A DNA stretch of 64,000 nt, from NCBI GenBank assembly GCA_910579655.1, contig CAJTVE010000003.1:21472-85471 (forward strand). The letters run 5' to 3'. The number at the start of each line of letters is the position of its first letter. The first letter of the stretch is position 1. Source of the DNA: an uncultured Allobaculum sp. Its GTDB lineage: Bacteria; Bacillota_I; Bacilli_A; Erysipelotrichales; Erysipelotrichaceae. A program made the translations under genes and the position numbers. Of this stretch, positions 36,296-44,633 are shown piece by piece. The notes beneath the pieces were generated by a model. That model did not search any database, was not told the origin of the DNA, and worked only from the letters and a program-made list of their open reading frames with translations.

Positions 36296-36347
36296 AAAAG
36301 ATGCATATTTTCAATATTCTACTTTTGTTCACTAAAGTCATGACCAT
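36294..36347 (-). CDS. 17-residue mini-ORF between purE and purC
   Basis: The ORF encodes MVMTLVNKSRILKICIF. It has an excellent GGAGG (36356-36360) eight bases before the ATG, a promoter about 45 bases farther upstream and a terminator that starts within its stop codon, so it forms a complete unit of about 115 bases. It could be a leader peptide for attenuation of the purE operon, a signalling peptide or a small regulatory protein. The peptide matches no family I know. Confidence 0.5.
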   Translation of the reverse strand: MVMTLVNKSRILKICIF

Positions 36348-36387
36348 AACTTTATCCTCCAAAAGCTGCAGATTCTCTGCGAGATTC

Positions 36388-36416
36388 ATGTTAGACAAAA
36401 CCTGGCGTCATTTCAA
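36388..36416 (-). promoter_or_regulatory. Promoter of the mini-gene
   Basis: On the minus strand TTGAAA (36411-36416), a 17-base spacer and TAACAT (36388-36393). It could also serve the purE operon if the terminator at 36265-36295 is conditional. Confidence 0.5.
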
Positions 36417-36426
36417 TGGAAGGTTC

Positions 36427-36440
36427 TGAAAACGCTTAGA
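36427..36440. promoter_or_regulatory. cre-like site in the pur control region
   Basis: TGAAAACGCTTAGA matches 13 of 14 cre positions and lies just upstream of the mini-gene promoter and about 90 bases before the purC promoter. Confidence 0.3.
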
Positions 36441-36516
36441 ATGAACTCACCTTGTCGCTTTGAAAGCCAATGGAAACAGAAAGAAATAGATAATTCTCTT
36501 TCAAACCAACAATTCA

Positions 36517-36544
36517 TTGAATCACTCTGCCCCCTCGATATAAT
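36517..36544 (+). promoter_or_regulatory. Promoter of purC-purB
   Basis: TTGAAT (36517-36522), a 16-base spacer and a perfect TATAAT (36539-36544), giving a 5' leader of only about 20 bases before purC. Confidence 0.75.
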
Positions 36545-36569
36545 GAAGTCGTTTATGAGGAGGAAAACC

Positions 36570-37286
36570 ATGGAAGAAAAAGAACTGCTCTACGAGGGCA
36601 AAGCAAAAAAAGTATTCCGCACTGAAGATCCTGAAATCCTGATCGTGGATTACAAGGATGACGCAACAGCATTCAACGGTCTGAAGAAAGGCACCATCAA
36701 AGGAAAAGGCGCCATCAACAACCGGATGACCAACTACCTGATGAAGCTTTTGGAAGAGAAAGGCGTTCCAACTCATTTAGTTGAAGAAATCGACGATCGC
36801 AAAACTGCGGTCAAAAAAGTACAGATCGTTCCTCTGGAAGTCATCATCCGCAACAAAGCTGCGGGTTCATTCTCCAAACGTCTGGGCATCCCGGAAGGAA
36901 CAGAACTGAAATGCTCTACACTCGAATTCAGCTACAAAGACGATGATCTGGGCGATCCACTGATCAACTCCTACATGGCAAGAGCCATCGGAGCGGCAAC
37001 CCAGGAAGATATCGACACGATCACTGAGTATGCATTTAAAGTCAATGAAGTTCTCAAAGAATTTTTTAAAGAAATTGGTATTGAACTGATCGACTTCAAA
37101 CTCGAATTCGGTAAAACAACTGACGGCACCATCGTTTTAGCCGATGAAATTTCTCCAGATACTTGCCGCTATTGGGATATCAAGACCGGCGCACACCTGG
37201 ACAAAGATACTTTCCGCCGCGACCTGGGAAATCCAGAAGGCGCTTATCAGGAAGTCTTCGCCCGGATGGGGTTTGATGCCGAATGA
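36570..37286 (+). CDS. purC: SAICAR synthetase
   Basis: It joins CAIR and aspartate (step 7). The N-terminus MEEKELLYEGKAKKVFRTED is canonical, followed by DYKDDATAFNG and the signature LIDFKLEFG and ADEISPDTCR. Length 238 is normal. The start at 36570 has GAGGAGG upstream and lies just after the promoter; an in-frame upstream ATG would precede the promoter and is rejected. The stop overlaps purB as ATGA. Confidence 0.97.
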   Translation: MEEKELLYEGKAKKVFRTEDPEILIVDYKDDATAFNGLKKGTIKGKGAINNRMTNYLMKLLEEKGVPTHLVEEIDDRKTAVKKVQIVPLEVIIRNKAAGSFSKRLGIPEGTELKCSTLEFSYKDDDLGDPLINSYMARAIGAATQEDIDTITEYAFKVNEVLKEFFKEIGIELIDFKLEFGKTTDGTIVLADEISPDTCRYWDIKTGAHLDKDTFRRDLGNPEGAYQEVFARMGFDAE

Positions 37287-38719
37287 GTAACCATACAGTC
37301 TACCAGTCCCCTTTTGCCGGACGTTATGCCAGCAAGGAAATGCAGTACCTCTTCTCTGAAGAGAAAAAATTCCAGACCTGGCGCAAACTCTGGATCGCCT
37401 TAGCCCAGGCGGAACAGGAAATGGGACTTCCAATTACAGATGAGCAGATTGCCCAGCTCAAAGAGCACGCGACCGACATCAACTACGAGGACGCCAAGGC
37501 CCGCGAAGCCATTGTCCGCCACGATGTGATGAGCCACGTATATGCCTATGGTCTGCAGGCTCCTGATGCCAAAGGCATTATTCACTTAGGGGCAACCAGC
37601 TGCTATGTGGGCGACAACACCGATCTGATCATCATGCATGAAGGTCTTGAACTGCTTTTAAACAAGATCGCTGCTGTCCTTGCCCGCTTAAAACAGTTCG
37701 CCATGACCTATAAAGACATGCCCGCTTTAGCCTTCACCCACTTCCAGCCTGCGCAGCCAACGACAGTCGGAAAACGCGCTTCGCTATGGGCTCAGGATCT
37801 GGTGATGGACTATGAAACCATCGAATGGCTGCTGGAAAATAAAAAGCTTTTGGGTCAGAAAGGAACAACTGGAACCCAGGCTTCCTTCTTAGAGCTGTTT
37901 GATGGCGACAGTGCCAAAGCAGCTGAAATCGACGAGCGCATCTGCCATAAGATGGGCTATGACAACTGGTTTGCGGTTTCCGGCCAGACCTATCCGCGTA
38001 AATATGACACGCAGGTTCTTCAGGCTCTTTCGGGAATTGCCCAGTCCGCCCATAAGTTCTCTAATGACCTGCGGCTTTTACAGCACAAAAAGGAAATGGA
38101 AGAACCCTTTGAAAAAGGCCAGATCGGCTCTTCTGCCATGGCGTATAAGCGCAACCCCATGCGTTCTGAACGCATGGCTGCCCTGTCCAACTATCTGATT
38201 TCCGATACCATGAACCCGGCACTGACCGCAAGCACCCAGTGGTTTGAAAGAACGCTTGATGACTCGGCCAACAAACGAATCTCCATTGCCGAAGGTTTCC
38301 TGGCTGCTGATGCCATTCTGGATCTTTACCTGAACATCACCGACGGTCTGGTTGTCTATCCAAAAGTCATCGAAGCTGACCTGCGCAAAGAACTGCCATT
38401 CATGGCAACCGAAAACATTATGATGGATGCCGTGAAAGCCGGCGGGGACCGTCAGGAACTGCATGAAGCCATTCGTGTTCACTCCATGGCCGCTTCACGT
38501 CAGGTCAAAGAATTCGGTCTGGAAAACGATCTGCTTGAACGAATTGCCAACGATGATCGTTTCCCATTAACTCTCGAAGATCTGCAGGCCAGAATGAATC
38601 CATCGCTATATGTGGGCCGTGCGCCAGAACAGACAGTTGAATTCTTCACCAACGTTGTCGATCCAATTCTTGAAAAGCACCCAGAAGCTGCCGCTTTAAC
38701 TGCTGAAATCAACGTTTAG
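37283..38719 (+). CDS. purB: Adenylosuccinate lyase
   Basis: It acts twice in AMP synthesis, cleaving SAICAR and adenylosuccinate. Visible are HLGATSCYVGDNTDL, the THFQPAQPTTVGKR stretch (catalytic His) and the signature GSSAMAYKRNPMRSER with the catalytic Ser loop. At 478 residues it is of the longer, human-like type rather than the 430-residue B. subtilis type. It is coupled to purC and followed by a strong terminator. Confidence 0.96.
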   Translation: MSNHTVYQSPFAGRYASKEMQYLFSEEKKFQTWRKLWIALAQAEQEMGLPITDEQIAQLKEHATDINYEDAKAREAIVRHDVMSHVYAYGLQAPDAKGIIHLGATSCYVGDNTDLIIMHEGLELLLNKIAAVLARLKQFAMTYKDMPALAFTHFQPAQPTTVGKRASLWAQDLVMDYETIEWLLENKKLLGQKGTTGTQASFLELFDGDSAKAAEIDERICHKMGYDNWFAVSGQTYPRKYDTQVLQALSGIAQSAHKFSNDLRLLQHKKEMEEPFEKGQIGSSAMAYKRNPMRSERMAALSNYLISDTMNPALTASTQWFERTLDDSANKRISIAEGFLAADAILDLYLNITDGLVVYPKVIEADLRKELPFMATENIMMDAVKAGGDRQELHEAIRVHSMAASRQVKEFGLENDLLERIANDDRFPLTLEDLQARMNPSLYVGRAPEQTVEFFTNVVDPILEKHPEAAALTAEINV

Positions 38720-38793
38720 CACAAAAGGAAAAAGTCCATCTTCTGATTGTCTTTGACAGACCCTGGCTTGAACAGATAAAACTAACGATAAAG

Positions 38794-38824
38794 AAAAAGA
38801 CCAGCTTCACGGGCTGGTCTTTTT
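38794..38824. terminator. Terminator of purC-purB
   Basis: AAAAAGACCAGC pairs with GCTGGTCTTTTT over a 7-base loop; symmetric, so it works both ways. The rest of 38720-39030 has no supported gene. Confidence 0.9.
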
Positions 38825-39030
38825 CTCTGCTTACAATTTTCAGTCCCTTTTCTTTGGCCTTTTCACGCAAATTGGACCAGTCATAAACAGGGCGGCTCAT
38901 CAAATATGAATTGTTTAATCTCATTCAAAACCAGAGATGAATTCTTCTTCCTTTTGCGAAATCATTTTCTGACTGTCCCGCTTTGTATTCTGTTCCCTGA
39001 TTTCGTGGTTTCGCAGTTTCATCCAGTTTT

Positions 39031-39804
39031 CTACTCCTGTTCTCTACTCTTGCTGCCTGCTCCATTCCCCTGATCCTTGGCTTCTTTGATGGAGTTGCGA
39101 TCTGGATTCTGTGGTTCATCCTTCATGATCCGGCCTATTTTTTCCTGCCAGGTTTTACGCCGATTCGGATCGAGACCTTCAGACTGAAGGACAATCTCTT
39201 TGGAGGTGATTTTGGAAGCTTTTGGTTTTGAGGCTGGCTGATACGAAGATCCCGCTTCAGCGACCATCATGTTTTTTTGTCCAGACGGATTCGATTTTTG
39301 AAGGACAGACGGATAGTCGACAGTCTTTAGAACCTTTACATTCTTCTTTCTGGAAGCTGGTTCTGATTCACTCAAAGCTGGTTTTGGTTTTGACAGAGAT
39401 GAAGATCCAATGACAGGAGAAGAGTCTGCCGATCCATACTGGCCAGTTAAGGCATCGATCACTTTCTGGCACTCATCTTTATCTTTGATCAGGCCAAACA
39501 GATACTGAATAAAACTTCTCTTCTCTACATCTTCACCAAAAAAATACGCGAAGTACTCTTCTTTGGTTAACTTTGGGCTGTAAACTCTTGTAATCGCATT
39601 TTTAAAATAACCAAAGCCGCGCAGCTCGACAATGCCTTTGTTTACAAGTCTTGTCAGGATATTATTGGCTGTATTGCGGTTAAGTTCCTGGCCCGGAAAA
39701 ATCTCCTTGTAATGCCCCTGCAAGTCTGAAATGGCTGCCGGTTCCTTAAAATCCCATAGTGTGAGCATGATTTTGAATTCGTTGCCTTTTAATTCACGTA
39801 ACAT
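39031..39804 (-). CDS. BlaI/MecI/CopY-type regulator with long tail
   Basis: A 257-residue protein. Residues 1-115 are a penicillinase-repressor-type winged helix: MLRELKGNEFKIMLTLWDFK, LNRNTANNILTRLVNKGIVE and VYSPKLTKEEYFAYFF match the family. The remaining 140 residues are a low-complexity Ser/Lys/Pro-rich tail absent from BlaI, ending in GSKSREQE. GAGAGGTG precedes the ATG. No blaR1-type sensor, beta-lactamase or copper gene is adjacent, so its target is unknown. Confidence 0.82.
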   Translation of the reverse strand: MLRELKGNEFKIMLTLWDFKEPAAISDLQGHYKEIFPGQELNRNTANNILTRLVNKGIVELRGFGYFKNAITRVYSPKLTKEEYFAYFFGEDVEKRSFIQYLFGLIKDKDECQKVIDALTGQYGSADSSPVIGSSSLSKPKPALSESEPASRKKNVKVLKTVDYPSVLQKSNPSGQKNMMVAEAGSSYQPASKPKASKITSKEIVLQSEGLDPNRRKTWQEKIGRIMKDEPQNPDRNSIKEAKDQGNGAGSKSREQE

Positions 39805-40269
39805 CCAATTGGCACCTCTCCATCCCGTTGTCAGGGTACTGTTTCGCTTACATTACTATTCATCAGGATAGAAGTCCAATTAAGGCCTTCATTTTGTTCT
39901 TACATTTTTATTGTTTTATGACTATTTATGCTTTTATTTCAGATATGTGATCTTTGATTCTGATTTATGCATAATTTTATGTTTTAATTAAAAATTACAC
40001 TTACGTCAATTGACTGTCATGGTATCATCCAAACAGCAGGCTGACAGGAAGATGGCATCCTGATATTCAAATTACAGGATGCACGCTACTTATTTAGATA
40101 TCATCAAACTGATATATTCATAATTTTCAGAGTTAGTCCTTTATTTATCGTCAATATACGGTTCCTGCTAAAAAACCAGAGTGTTTTTAACCTGAGGTCT
40201 CGATCGAATCGGTTTCCAGCTTCTTTTTGCTTTCTTCTCTTTGCTTTCTTTTGGCAGATTTCATCAGAC
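39805..40269. other. AT-rich intergenic region with an inverted repeat
   Basis: About 465 bases without a gene. GCATCCTG (40055-40062) and CAGGATGC (40075-40082) form a perfect 8-bp stem-loop without a T-run. Promoter-like AT-rich sequence precedes the leftward regulator gene. Nothing else is supported. Confidence 0.35.
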
Positions 40270-40312
40270 AAAAAAAAGGTCCCAGATTCTGATCAATCAG
40301 AACCTGAGACCT
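40270..40312 (-). terminator. Terminator of infC-rpmI-rplT
   Basis: On the minus strand GGTCTCAGGTTCTGAT pairs with ATCAGAATCTGGGACC with few mismatches and is followed by seven T, about 20 bases after rplT. Confidence 0.85.
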
Positions 40313-40329
40313 GAAGTGTTCTTTGAAAC

Positions 40330-40689
40330 TTACTTGGCGAGAGCGGCTTTTGCTTCATCAACGATTTTTGTGAAGCCAGCAGCATCATGGATAGCCATTT
40401 CGGATAACATCTTACGGTTGATATCGATGTTAGCCAGTTTCAGACCGTGCATGAGTCTGGAATAGGAAATATCGTTCATGCGGGCTGCAGCGTTGATACG
40501 TGCAATCCAGATTTTACGCATATTGCCTTTCAGTTTACGACGGTCATTGTATGCATATTTAAAGCTGTGCATAACCTGCTCATTAGCAGTTTTGTACAGG
40601 GTATGTTTACTTCCAAAGTAACCTTTAGCAAGTTTTAAGACTTTTTTTCTTCTTCTGCGGGAGACTACTCCACCTTTTACTCTTGGCAT
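40330..40689 (-). CDS. rplT: 50S ribosomal protein L20
   Basis: 119 residues, canonical L20: [40 protein letters not shown] and the C-terminal [21 protein letters not shown]20 binds 23S rRNA early in assembly and in Firmicutes represses its own operon at the leader RNA. Its N-terminal GGVVSRR replaces the usual GTVARR/GGVTARR. GAGGAGGA precedes the ATG. Confidence 0.98.
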   Translation of the reverse strand: MPRVKGGVVSRRRRKKVLKLAKGYFGSKHTLYKTANEQVMHSFKYAYNDRRKLKGNMRKIWIARINAAARMNDISYSRLMHGLKLANIDINRKMLSEMAIHDAAGFTKIVDEAKAALAK

Positions 40690-40707
40690 ATTCTCTTAAT
40701 CCTCCTC

Positions 40708-40902
40708 TTATTTCACAAGCATGTCTTTGATTCTTTTATAGTCGCTGTGGTCAACAATTCCAGATTTGGCCAGGTGGCGTCTCTGGTCTTTTGTCTTCCC
40801 ATGGAAACGATGAGAAGTATAAGCGTGATGTCTTTTCAGTTTTCCGGATCCGGTTTTCTTAACACGTTTTGCCAGACCTCTGTGGCTTTTCATTTTTGGC
40901 AT
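40708..40902 (-). CDS. rpmI: 50S ribosomal protein L35
   Basis: 64 residues: [20 protein letters not shown] is the canonical N-terminus and the chain is highly basic. It lies between infC and rplT with gaps of about 20 bases, the standard order. GAAGGAGA precedes the ATG. Confidence 0.98.
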   Translation of the reverse strand: MPKMKSHRGLAKRVKKTGSGKLKRHHAYTSHRFHGKTKDQRRHLAKSGIVDHSDYKRIKDMLVK

Positions 40903-40925
40903 GTGAATTTCTCCTTCTTTATGGT

Positions 40926-41495
40926 TCAGTTCTTATCAGGCGCTGGTGCCTGTTTCTTTTTCTGCGGTGCAAGGACAATGGACATTACATTGCCTTCGAG
41001 TGACGGTTTCTTTTCCACCACTGCGATATCCTTTACCTGCTCGAGAAAGTCGTTCATAATCTGACGGCCAACATCCTGACGCGTCATCATACGTCCGCGG
41101 AATCGCATATCAATTTTGACTTTCATGCCCTGCTCAATCCATTTACGAACCTGGCGGAGCTTGGTTTCAAAATCATGCGTATCCACTACAGGAGAAAGAC
41201 GGAGCGATTTCAGCTCAACTGTGTGCTGTTTACGCTTTGCTTCCTTTTCTTTTTTCTGCTGTTCAAAGTGGTATTTACCATAGTTGAGGACTTTGCAGAC
41301 AGCCGGACGAGCTTTAGGAGCCACACAAAGCAGATCCAGATTCTGTCTGTACGCAATGTCCAGAGCCTCATTTCTGGATTTAACTCCTAATTGTTTTCCA
41401 TTGGCATCGATGACCAGGACTTCCCGAAACGGGATTTTTTCATTATAGAGATCATCGTTGACATTGTTAGGGACAACTTTTCGGTTATTGATAAT
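40926..41495 (-). CDS. infC: Translation initiation factor IF-3 (AUU start)
   Basis: IF-3 checks start-codon pairing on the 30S subunit. [20 protein letters not shown] begins the N-domain, [20 protein letters not shown] is the linker and [15 protein letters not shown] the C-domain signature. I place the start at ATT (41495), six bases after AAGGAAGG, because the in-frame ATG at 41513 has no ribosome binding site and lies in the attenuator tail. AUU starts on infC allow IF-3 to limit its own synthesis in E. coli and Geobacillus. Length 189 with a C-terminal [11 protein letters not shown] extension. Confidence 0.93.
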   Translation of the reverse strand: MINNRKVVPNNVNDDLYNEKIPFREVLVIDANGKQLGVKSRNEALDIAYRQNLDLLCVAPKARPAVCKVLNYGKYHFEQQKKEKEAKRKQHTVELKSLRLSPVVDTHDFETKLRQVRKWIEQGMKVKIDMRFRGRMMTRQDVGRQIMNDFLEQVKDIAVVEKKPSLEGNVMSIVLAPQKKKQAPAPDKN

Positions 41496-41649
41496 TGAAT
41501 ACCTTCCTTTCATGAATCCATAAAAAAATGGGCGCAGAGCGCACCCGTCGTATACCGTTTTCGAATCGATTGGAATTCGAATGGCATCGAACCCATGTAT
41601 CTCAAATACATCAGGTGAGAAGGGGTGCTTCTTCTTTCCATTTCTTACC
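41496..41649 (-). promoter_or_regulatory. Leader RNA of the infC operon (L20 leader-like)
   Basis: About 150 untranslated bases run from the promoter to the AUU start. They can fold extensively (for example GAATTCGAA-type and CGATGCC-type stems near 41560-41600) and end in an intrinsic terminator. This is the arrangement of the Firmicutes L20 leader, where L20 binding favours termination. A sequence match to the Rfam model was not tested. Confidence 0.6.
41522..41546 (-). terminator. Attenuator terminator in the infC leader
   Basis: On the minus strand GGGTGC and GCGCCC form a 6-bp stem (one G-U) with a 5-base loop, followed by A and seven T. It lies 27 bases upstream of the infC start. Confidence 0.75.
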
Positions 41650-41654
41650 GAGTC

Positions 41655-41683
41655 ATCATACTCAATTGACTCAGTTGTGTCAA
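41655..41683 (-). promoter_or_regulatory. Promoter of infC-rpmI-rplT
   Basis: On the minus strand consensus TTGACA (41678-41683), a 17-base spacer and TATGAT (41655-41660). Confidence 0.9.
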
Positions 41684-42438
41684 ACTTTAATGCCCATTTC
41701 GACATTTTTCCTTATTTTGACAGAAATATCCTATTTTCCACAAGGATATTCCTGCTTTTCTCTTTAGTCAGCGTTCCGGGCTGTATCTTCCTGTCCTGTT
41801 TGACTCAGATCCCGGTCTTGCCTGAGCTGCTCCAATATTTCTATTTCATTATCGCCATACGTTACTTCCTTCTGTCCCTGTCCGATATCCTCCATCTATC
41901 TCCACCAAAGCGCAGAAAGAATTTATTGAACCGATAAAATAAACAGCAGCAGAGTTTCCTGAATTCAGTCTGTCTCCAAATCCACATCCATCCAAACTTG
42001 AAATCACCACATAGTACGGTTTAAATAAAACAGACCCAGCAGTCATTATAAATATAGTCCAGTCTTCGCAGACCCAGCCGGTAAAAACTAAATCAACAAG
42101 ACATATACTCTCAGCCAGGCTATCAGAAAACAGACACTATAAAGGAGAAAATGGACTATGAATATGATTGAAATCAAATCTCAGAGAGATTGAACCTTTC
42201 TGTCCATTGTTTTCAATTGAAAATAAGTCTCAAATTCTAAATCTGCAAATAGCGAATCATGGCCAGCGTGGTATCATTCTGACCCTGAAAATTGTCATGG
42301 TGTTTCTTTGTTCTGTGGATCTGTCCACGATCGATTCTGTGTATATTTTCATCAGTGCTCTGGCCGCACTCACCATCCACGCCGAATACAGCCCATTTGA
42401 AAAAATGTAAACGGTTCAAGTTGTGAAATTCAGAAGTT
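41684..42438. other. Intergenic region between infC and the second MATE gene
   Basis: About 750 bases. AAAGGAG at 42141-42147 is followed by ATG at 42158 and an 11-codon frame (MNMIEIKSQRD), possibly a truncated gene start. A downstream frame ending IHAEYSPFEKM (stop near 42410) has codon-like content but no start signal. I see no recognisable family, so this may be the debris of a decayed gene. Confidence 0.3.
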
Positions 42439-42466
42439 TTGACAGGTTCCTGATTCTTCTTATGTT
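42439..42466 (+). promoter_or_regulatory. Promoter of the second MATE gene
   Basis: Consensus TTGACA (42439-42444), a 16-base spacer and TATGTT (42461-42466). The 5' leader is then about 170 bases long and ends in three 22-bp repeats. Confidence 0.6.
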
Positions 42467-42580
42467 CAGGAAATTGCCCTGATAAAATAGGCCTGCTTAT
42501 CAAAATCTAATCTGAATCGCAAACAGGATTTACCCAGTTTGTCCTCCAGATTCAATATCAGGTTACGACCAGAAGAAAAA

Positions 42581-42646
42581 GAAAGGAATACAAGGAATAA
42601 CTGAAAGGAATACAAGGAATAACTGAAAGGAATACAAGGAATAACT
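42581..42646 (+). repeat. Three perfect 22-bp tandem repeats carrying the ribosome binding site
   Basis: The unit GAAAGGAATAC plus AAGGAATAACT occurs three times (42581-42602, 42603-42624, 42625-42646) without a mismatch, and the last copy ends directly at the ATG of the MATE gene. Each unit contains two Shine-Dalgarno-like AAGGAA motifs. Copy number could change by strand slippage and alter translation. Confidence 0.97.
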
Positions 42647-44005
42647 ATGGAAAAAACAATGGATATGACGCAAGGATCCCCCGGTAAGCTTATCTTGCGT
42701 TTTGGTCTGCCACTGTTGTTTGGCAATGTTCTGCAGCAGCTGTACAATTTTGTAGATACAGTTGTCGTGGGCCGCGGGGCCGGGCTGACTGCCCTCGCTG
42801 CCGTCGGCGCAACCGGATCCATCAACTTTCTGGTCCTGGGTTTTATCATCGGTCTCACCCAGGGCGTTTCGATTCTCAGTGCTCAATACTTTGGAGCCAG
42901 AGATCACCACTCTTTAAAGCGGGCAATCACAATGTCTGGGCTGCTCTATCTTGGCGGCGTCGTGGTTCTGACTGCCATTTCCGTATTGAAAGCAAGGTCT
43001 TTGCTGGCCTGGATGAATACCCCTGCCCAGATTCTCGAGCAGGCAACTTTATATATTCAAATCATCTTTATCGGCAGTATTGCTAGTACAGCCTACAATT
43101 TCTTTTCGGGCATCCTGCGCGCTCTTGGCGATTCTAGACATCCATTAATTGCGATGGTTATCGCCTTTTTTGTCAACACGATTCTGGATGTCCTGTTTGT
43201 GATTACCTTTGGGATGGGAGTTGCGGGAGCAGCGTGGGCGACCGTCCTTGCCCAGGTTTTCTCAGCCGGGTATTGCTTTGTCTGCCTTCGCCGGATTGAG
43301 TGGCTGGACCTGCATCGTGGTGACTGGAAGTGGGATGGAAAAATGTTTCTGCGTTCGACAAAGCTCTCCCTTCCTGTGGCAATCATGAACTCCATTACCG
43401 CAGTAGGCGTCATGATTTTACAGGTGGCTATCAATGGCTTTGGTTCGCTCTACGTCGCTGGTTATGCTGCAGCCAGCAAAGTCATTGTCATTCTTGAACA
43501 GATCTCTTCAACCTTCGGCTTTGCGGCGGGAACGTATGCCGGCCAGAACCTTGGCGCCGGAAAAATCGATCGAATCGTCCATGGGGTCCGGGCTGCCAAC
43601 GGCATCGTGCTGGCGATGAACCTGGGTGCGGCAGCCTTATGTCTGCTCTTTGGGCAGTCACTCATGCACATGATGATGGGAAGTGAAGATCTGGAAGCTG
43701 TAGCCATTGCGACCCACTGCCTGCAGGTTCTGTCCATCTTTATGGTCTTCTTAGGCGGGCTATGGGTCTATCGCTGTTCGTTACAGTCCATGGGAGATAC
43801 CTTATGGCCGATGGTTTCAGGAATTCTCGAGTTTACTTCTCGTCTTGTCTTCGTTTTGTGGCTGCCCTCGATATTTGGCTTTACCGGCATCCTGTTTGCG
43901 GAAAGCTCGGCCTGGATTTCAGCCATGCTTATGTTGATGCTGGTCTATCAGATCACGATTAAAAAACTCAAAAAGAAACAGGATTCCCTGGTGACACCGG
44001 CTTAG
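42647..44005 (+). CDS. MATE family efflux transporter (second copy)
   Basis: A 452-residue inner-membrane protein with about 12 helices. MDMTQGSPGKLILRFGLPLL and NVLQQLYNFVDTVVVGRGAG are typical of the NorM/DinF-like MATE group; EQISSTFGFAAGTYAGQNLG matches the second-half signature. It differs clearly from the MATE protein at 5619-6986. The ATG is set by the repeat-borne AAGGAA site eight bases upstream. The substrate is unknown. Monocistronic. Confidence 0.93.
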   Translation: MEKTMDMTQGSPGKLILRFGLPLLFGNVLQQLYNFVDTVVVGRGAGLTALAAVGATGSINFLVLGFIIGLTQGVSILSAQYFGARDHHSLKRAITMSGLLYLGGVVVLTAISVLKARSLLAWMNTPAQILEQATLYIQIIFIGSIASTAYNFFSGILRALGDSRHPLIAMVIAFFVNTILDVLFVITFGMGVAGAAWATVLAQVFSAGYCFVCLRRIEWLDLHRGDWKWDGKMFLRSTKLSLPVAIMNSITAVGVMILQVAINGFGSLYVAGYAAASKVIVILEQISSTFGFAAGTYAGQNLGAGKIDRIVHGVRAANGIVLAMNLGAAALCLLFGQSLMHMMMGSEDLEAVAIATHCLQVLSIFMVFLGGLWVYRCSLQSMGDTLWPMVSGILEFTSRLVFVLWLPSIFGFTGILFAESSAWISAMLMLMLVYQITIKKLKKKQDSLVTPA

Positions 44006-44633
44006 ATTCCAGTGCCATCCACGATCCCATCTGGCTTTCTTTGAAGTTCAAAGCTCTCCCTGAAGAGTAAATTCAGGTTCTGCAATCCAGAAAACAAATC
44101 CACCTTAACCAAAACGCCTTCCCAAAAGACAGATTTGAAATCTGCATTCTTAAGGAGGGCGCTTTATTCTTTCTGGCCGCAGAAAAGTCCGGCCATGAAG
44201 GAATTCATTTCTCCATTCCGCCTTCTCACTCAGCCTCATTATTCTTCAACCGCTTAAGGTTCTTCGATGGCCTCCGCCATTCCGTATAAAATCAGATATA
44301 AATCTGGCTTATGAATCAAAAAAGTATTTTGTATTCAACTTATTCCTCTGAAAAAGTTGTTTGTCTCCATCTTTTTCAACGGTACATTCTCTTTCTTGCC
44401 CGCAAACGTGCCCTTCCTGGCGATCCAGTCGTCTTTAATCTGAAAGCTCTTGACTTTTCACTGCCTCCTCTGATTCTTCCCACCCACAAAAGATTTGATT
44501 CTTCTATACTTTTGGTTTTTACCTCTGATTTTGGAGTTACTGAAAAACTGGAAAAGAAAAATCCTCTATTCCAGCAGTCAGCAGGTGATTCTGTTCAAAG
44601 CAGGTCCACCTGTTTTCATATCTCTTGTGGATC
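44006..44633. other. Intergenic region, no feature seen
   Basis: About 630 bases between two convergent genes. A 108-codon rightward frame has no ribosome binding site and no family resemblance. A short AAATCTG-type repeat occurs near 44133. No clear terminator was found for either flanking gene. Confidence 0.3.

Larger units (their letters stand above)
35899..36350. promoter_or_regulatory. Four copies of CCATAAC in the purE-purC control region
   Basis: The 7-mer CCATAAC occurs at 35940-35946, 36053-36059 and 36344-36350 and, inverted (GTTATGG), at 35899-35905. Two copies adjoin TTCGTTA or its complement. By chance about 0.05 copies are expected on both strands of 450 bases. This suggests a repeated operator, possibly for a purine regulator; it does not match the B. 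subtilis PurBox. The third plus-strand copy overlaps the start codon of the 17-codon mini-ORF. The rest of 35709-36264 shows no gene. Confidence 0.45.

Noticed and set aside
38709-38924. Leftward 71-codon frame starting MRLNNSYLMSRPVYDW
   Set aside because: It runs straight through the strong bidirectional terminator after purB and lacks a ribosome binding site.
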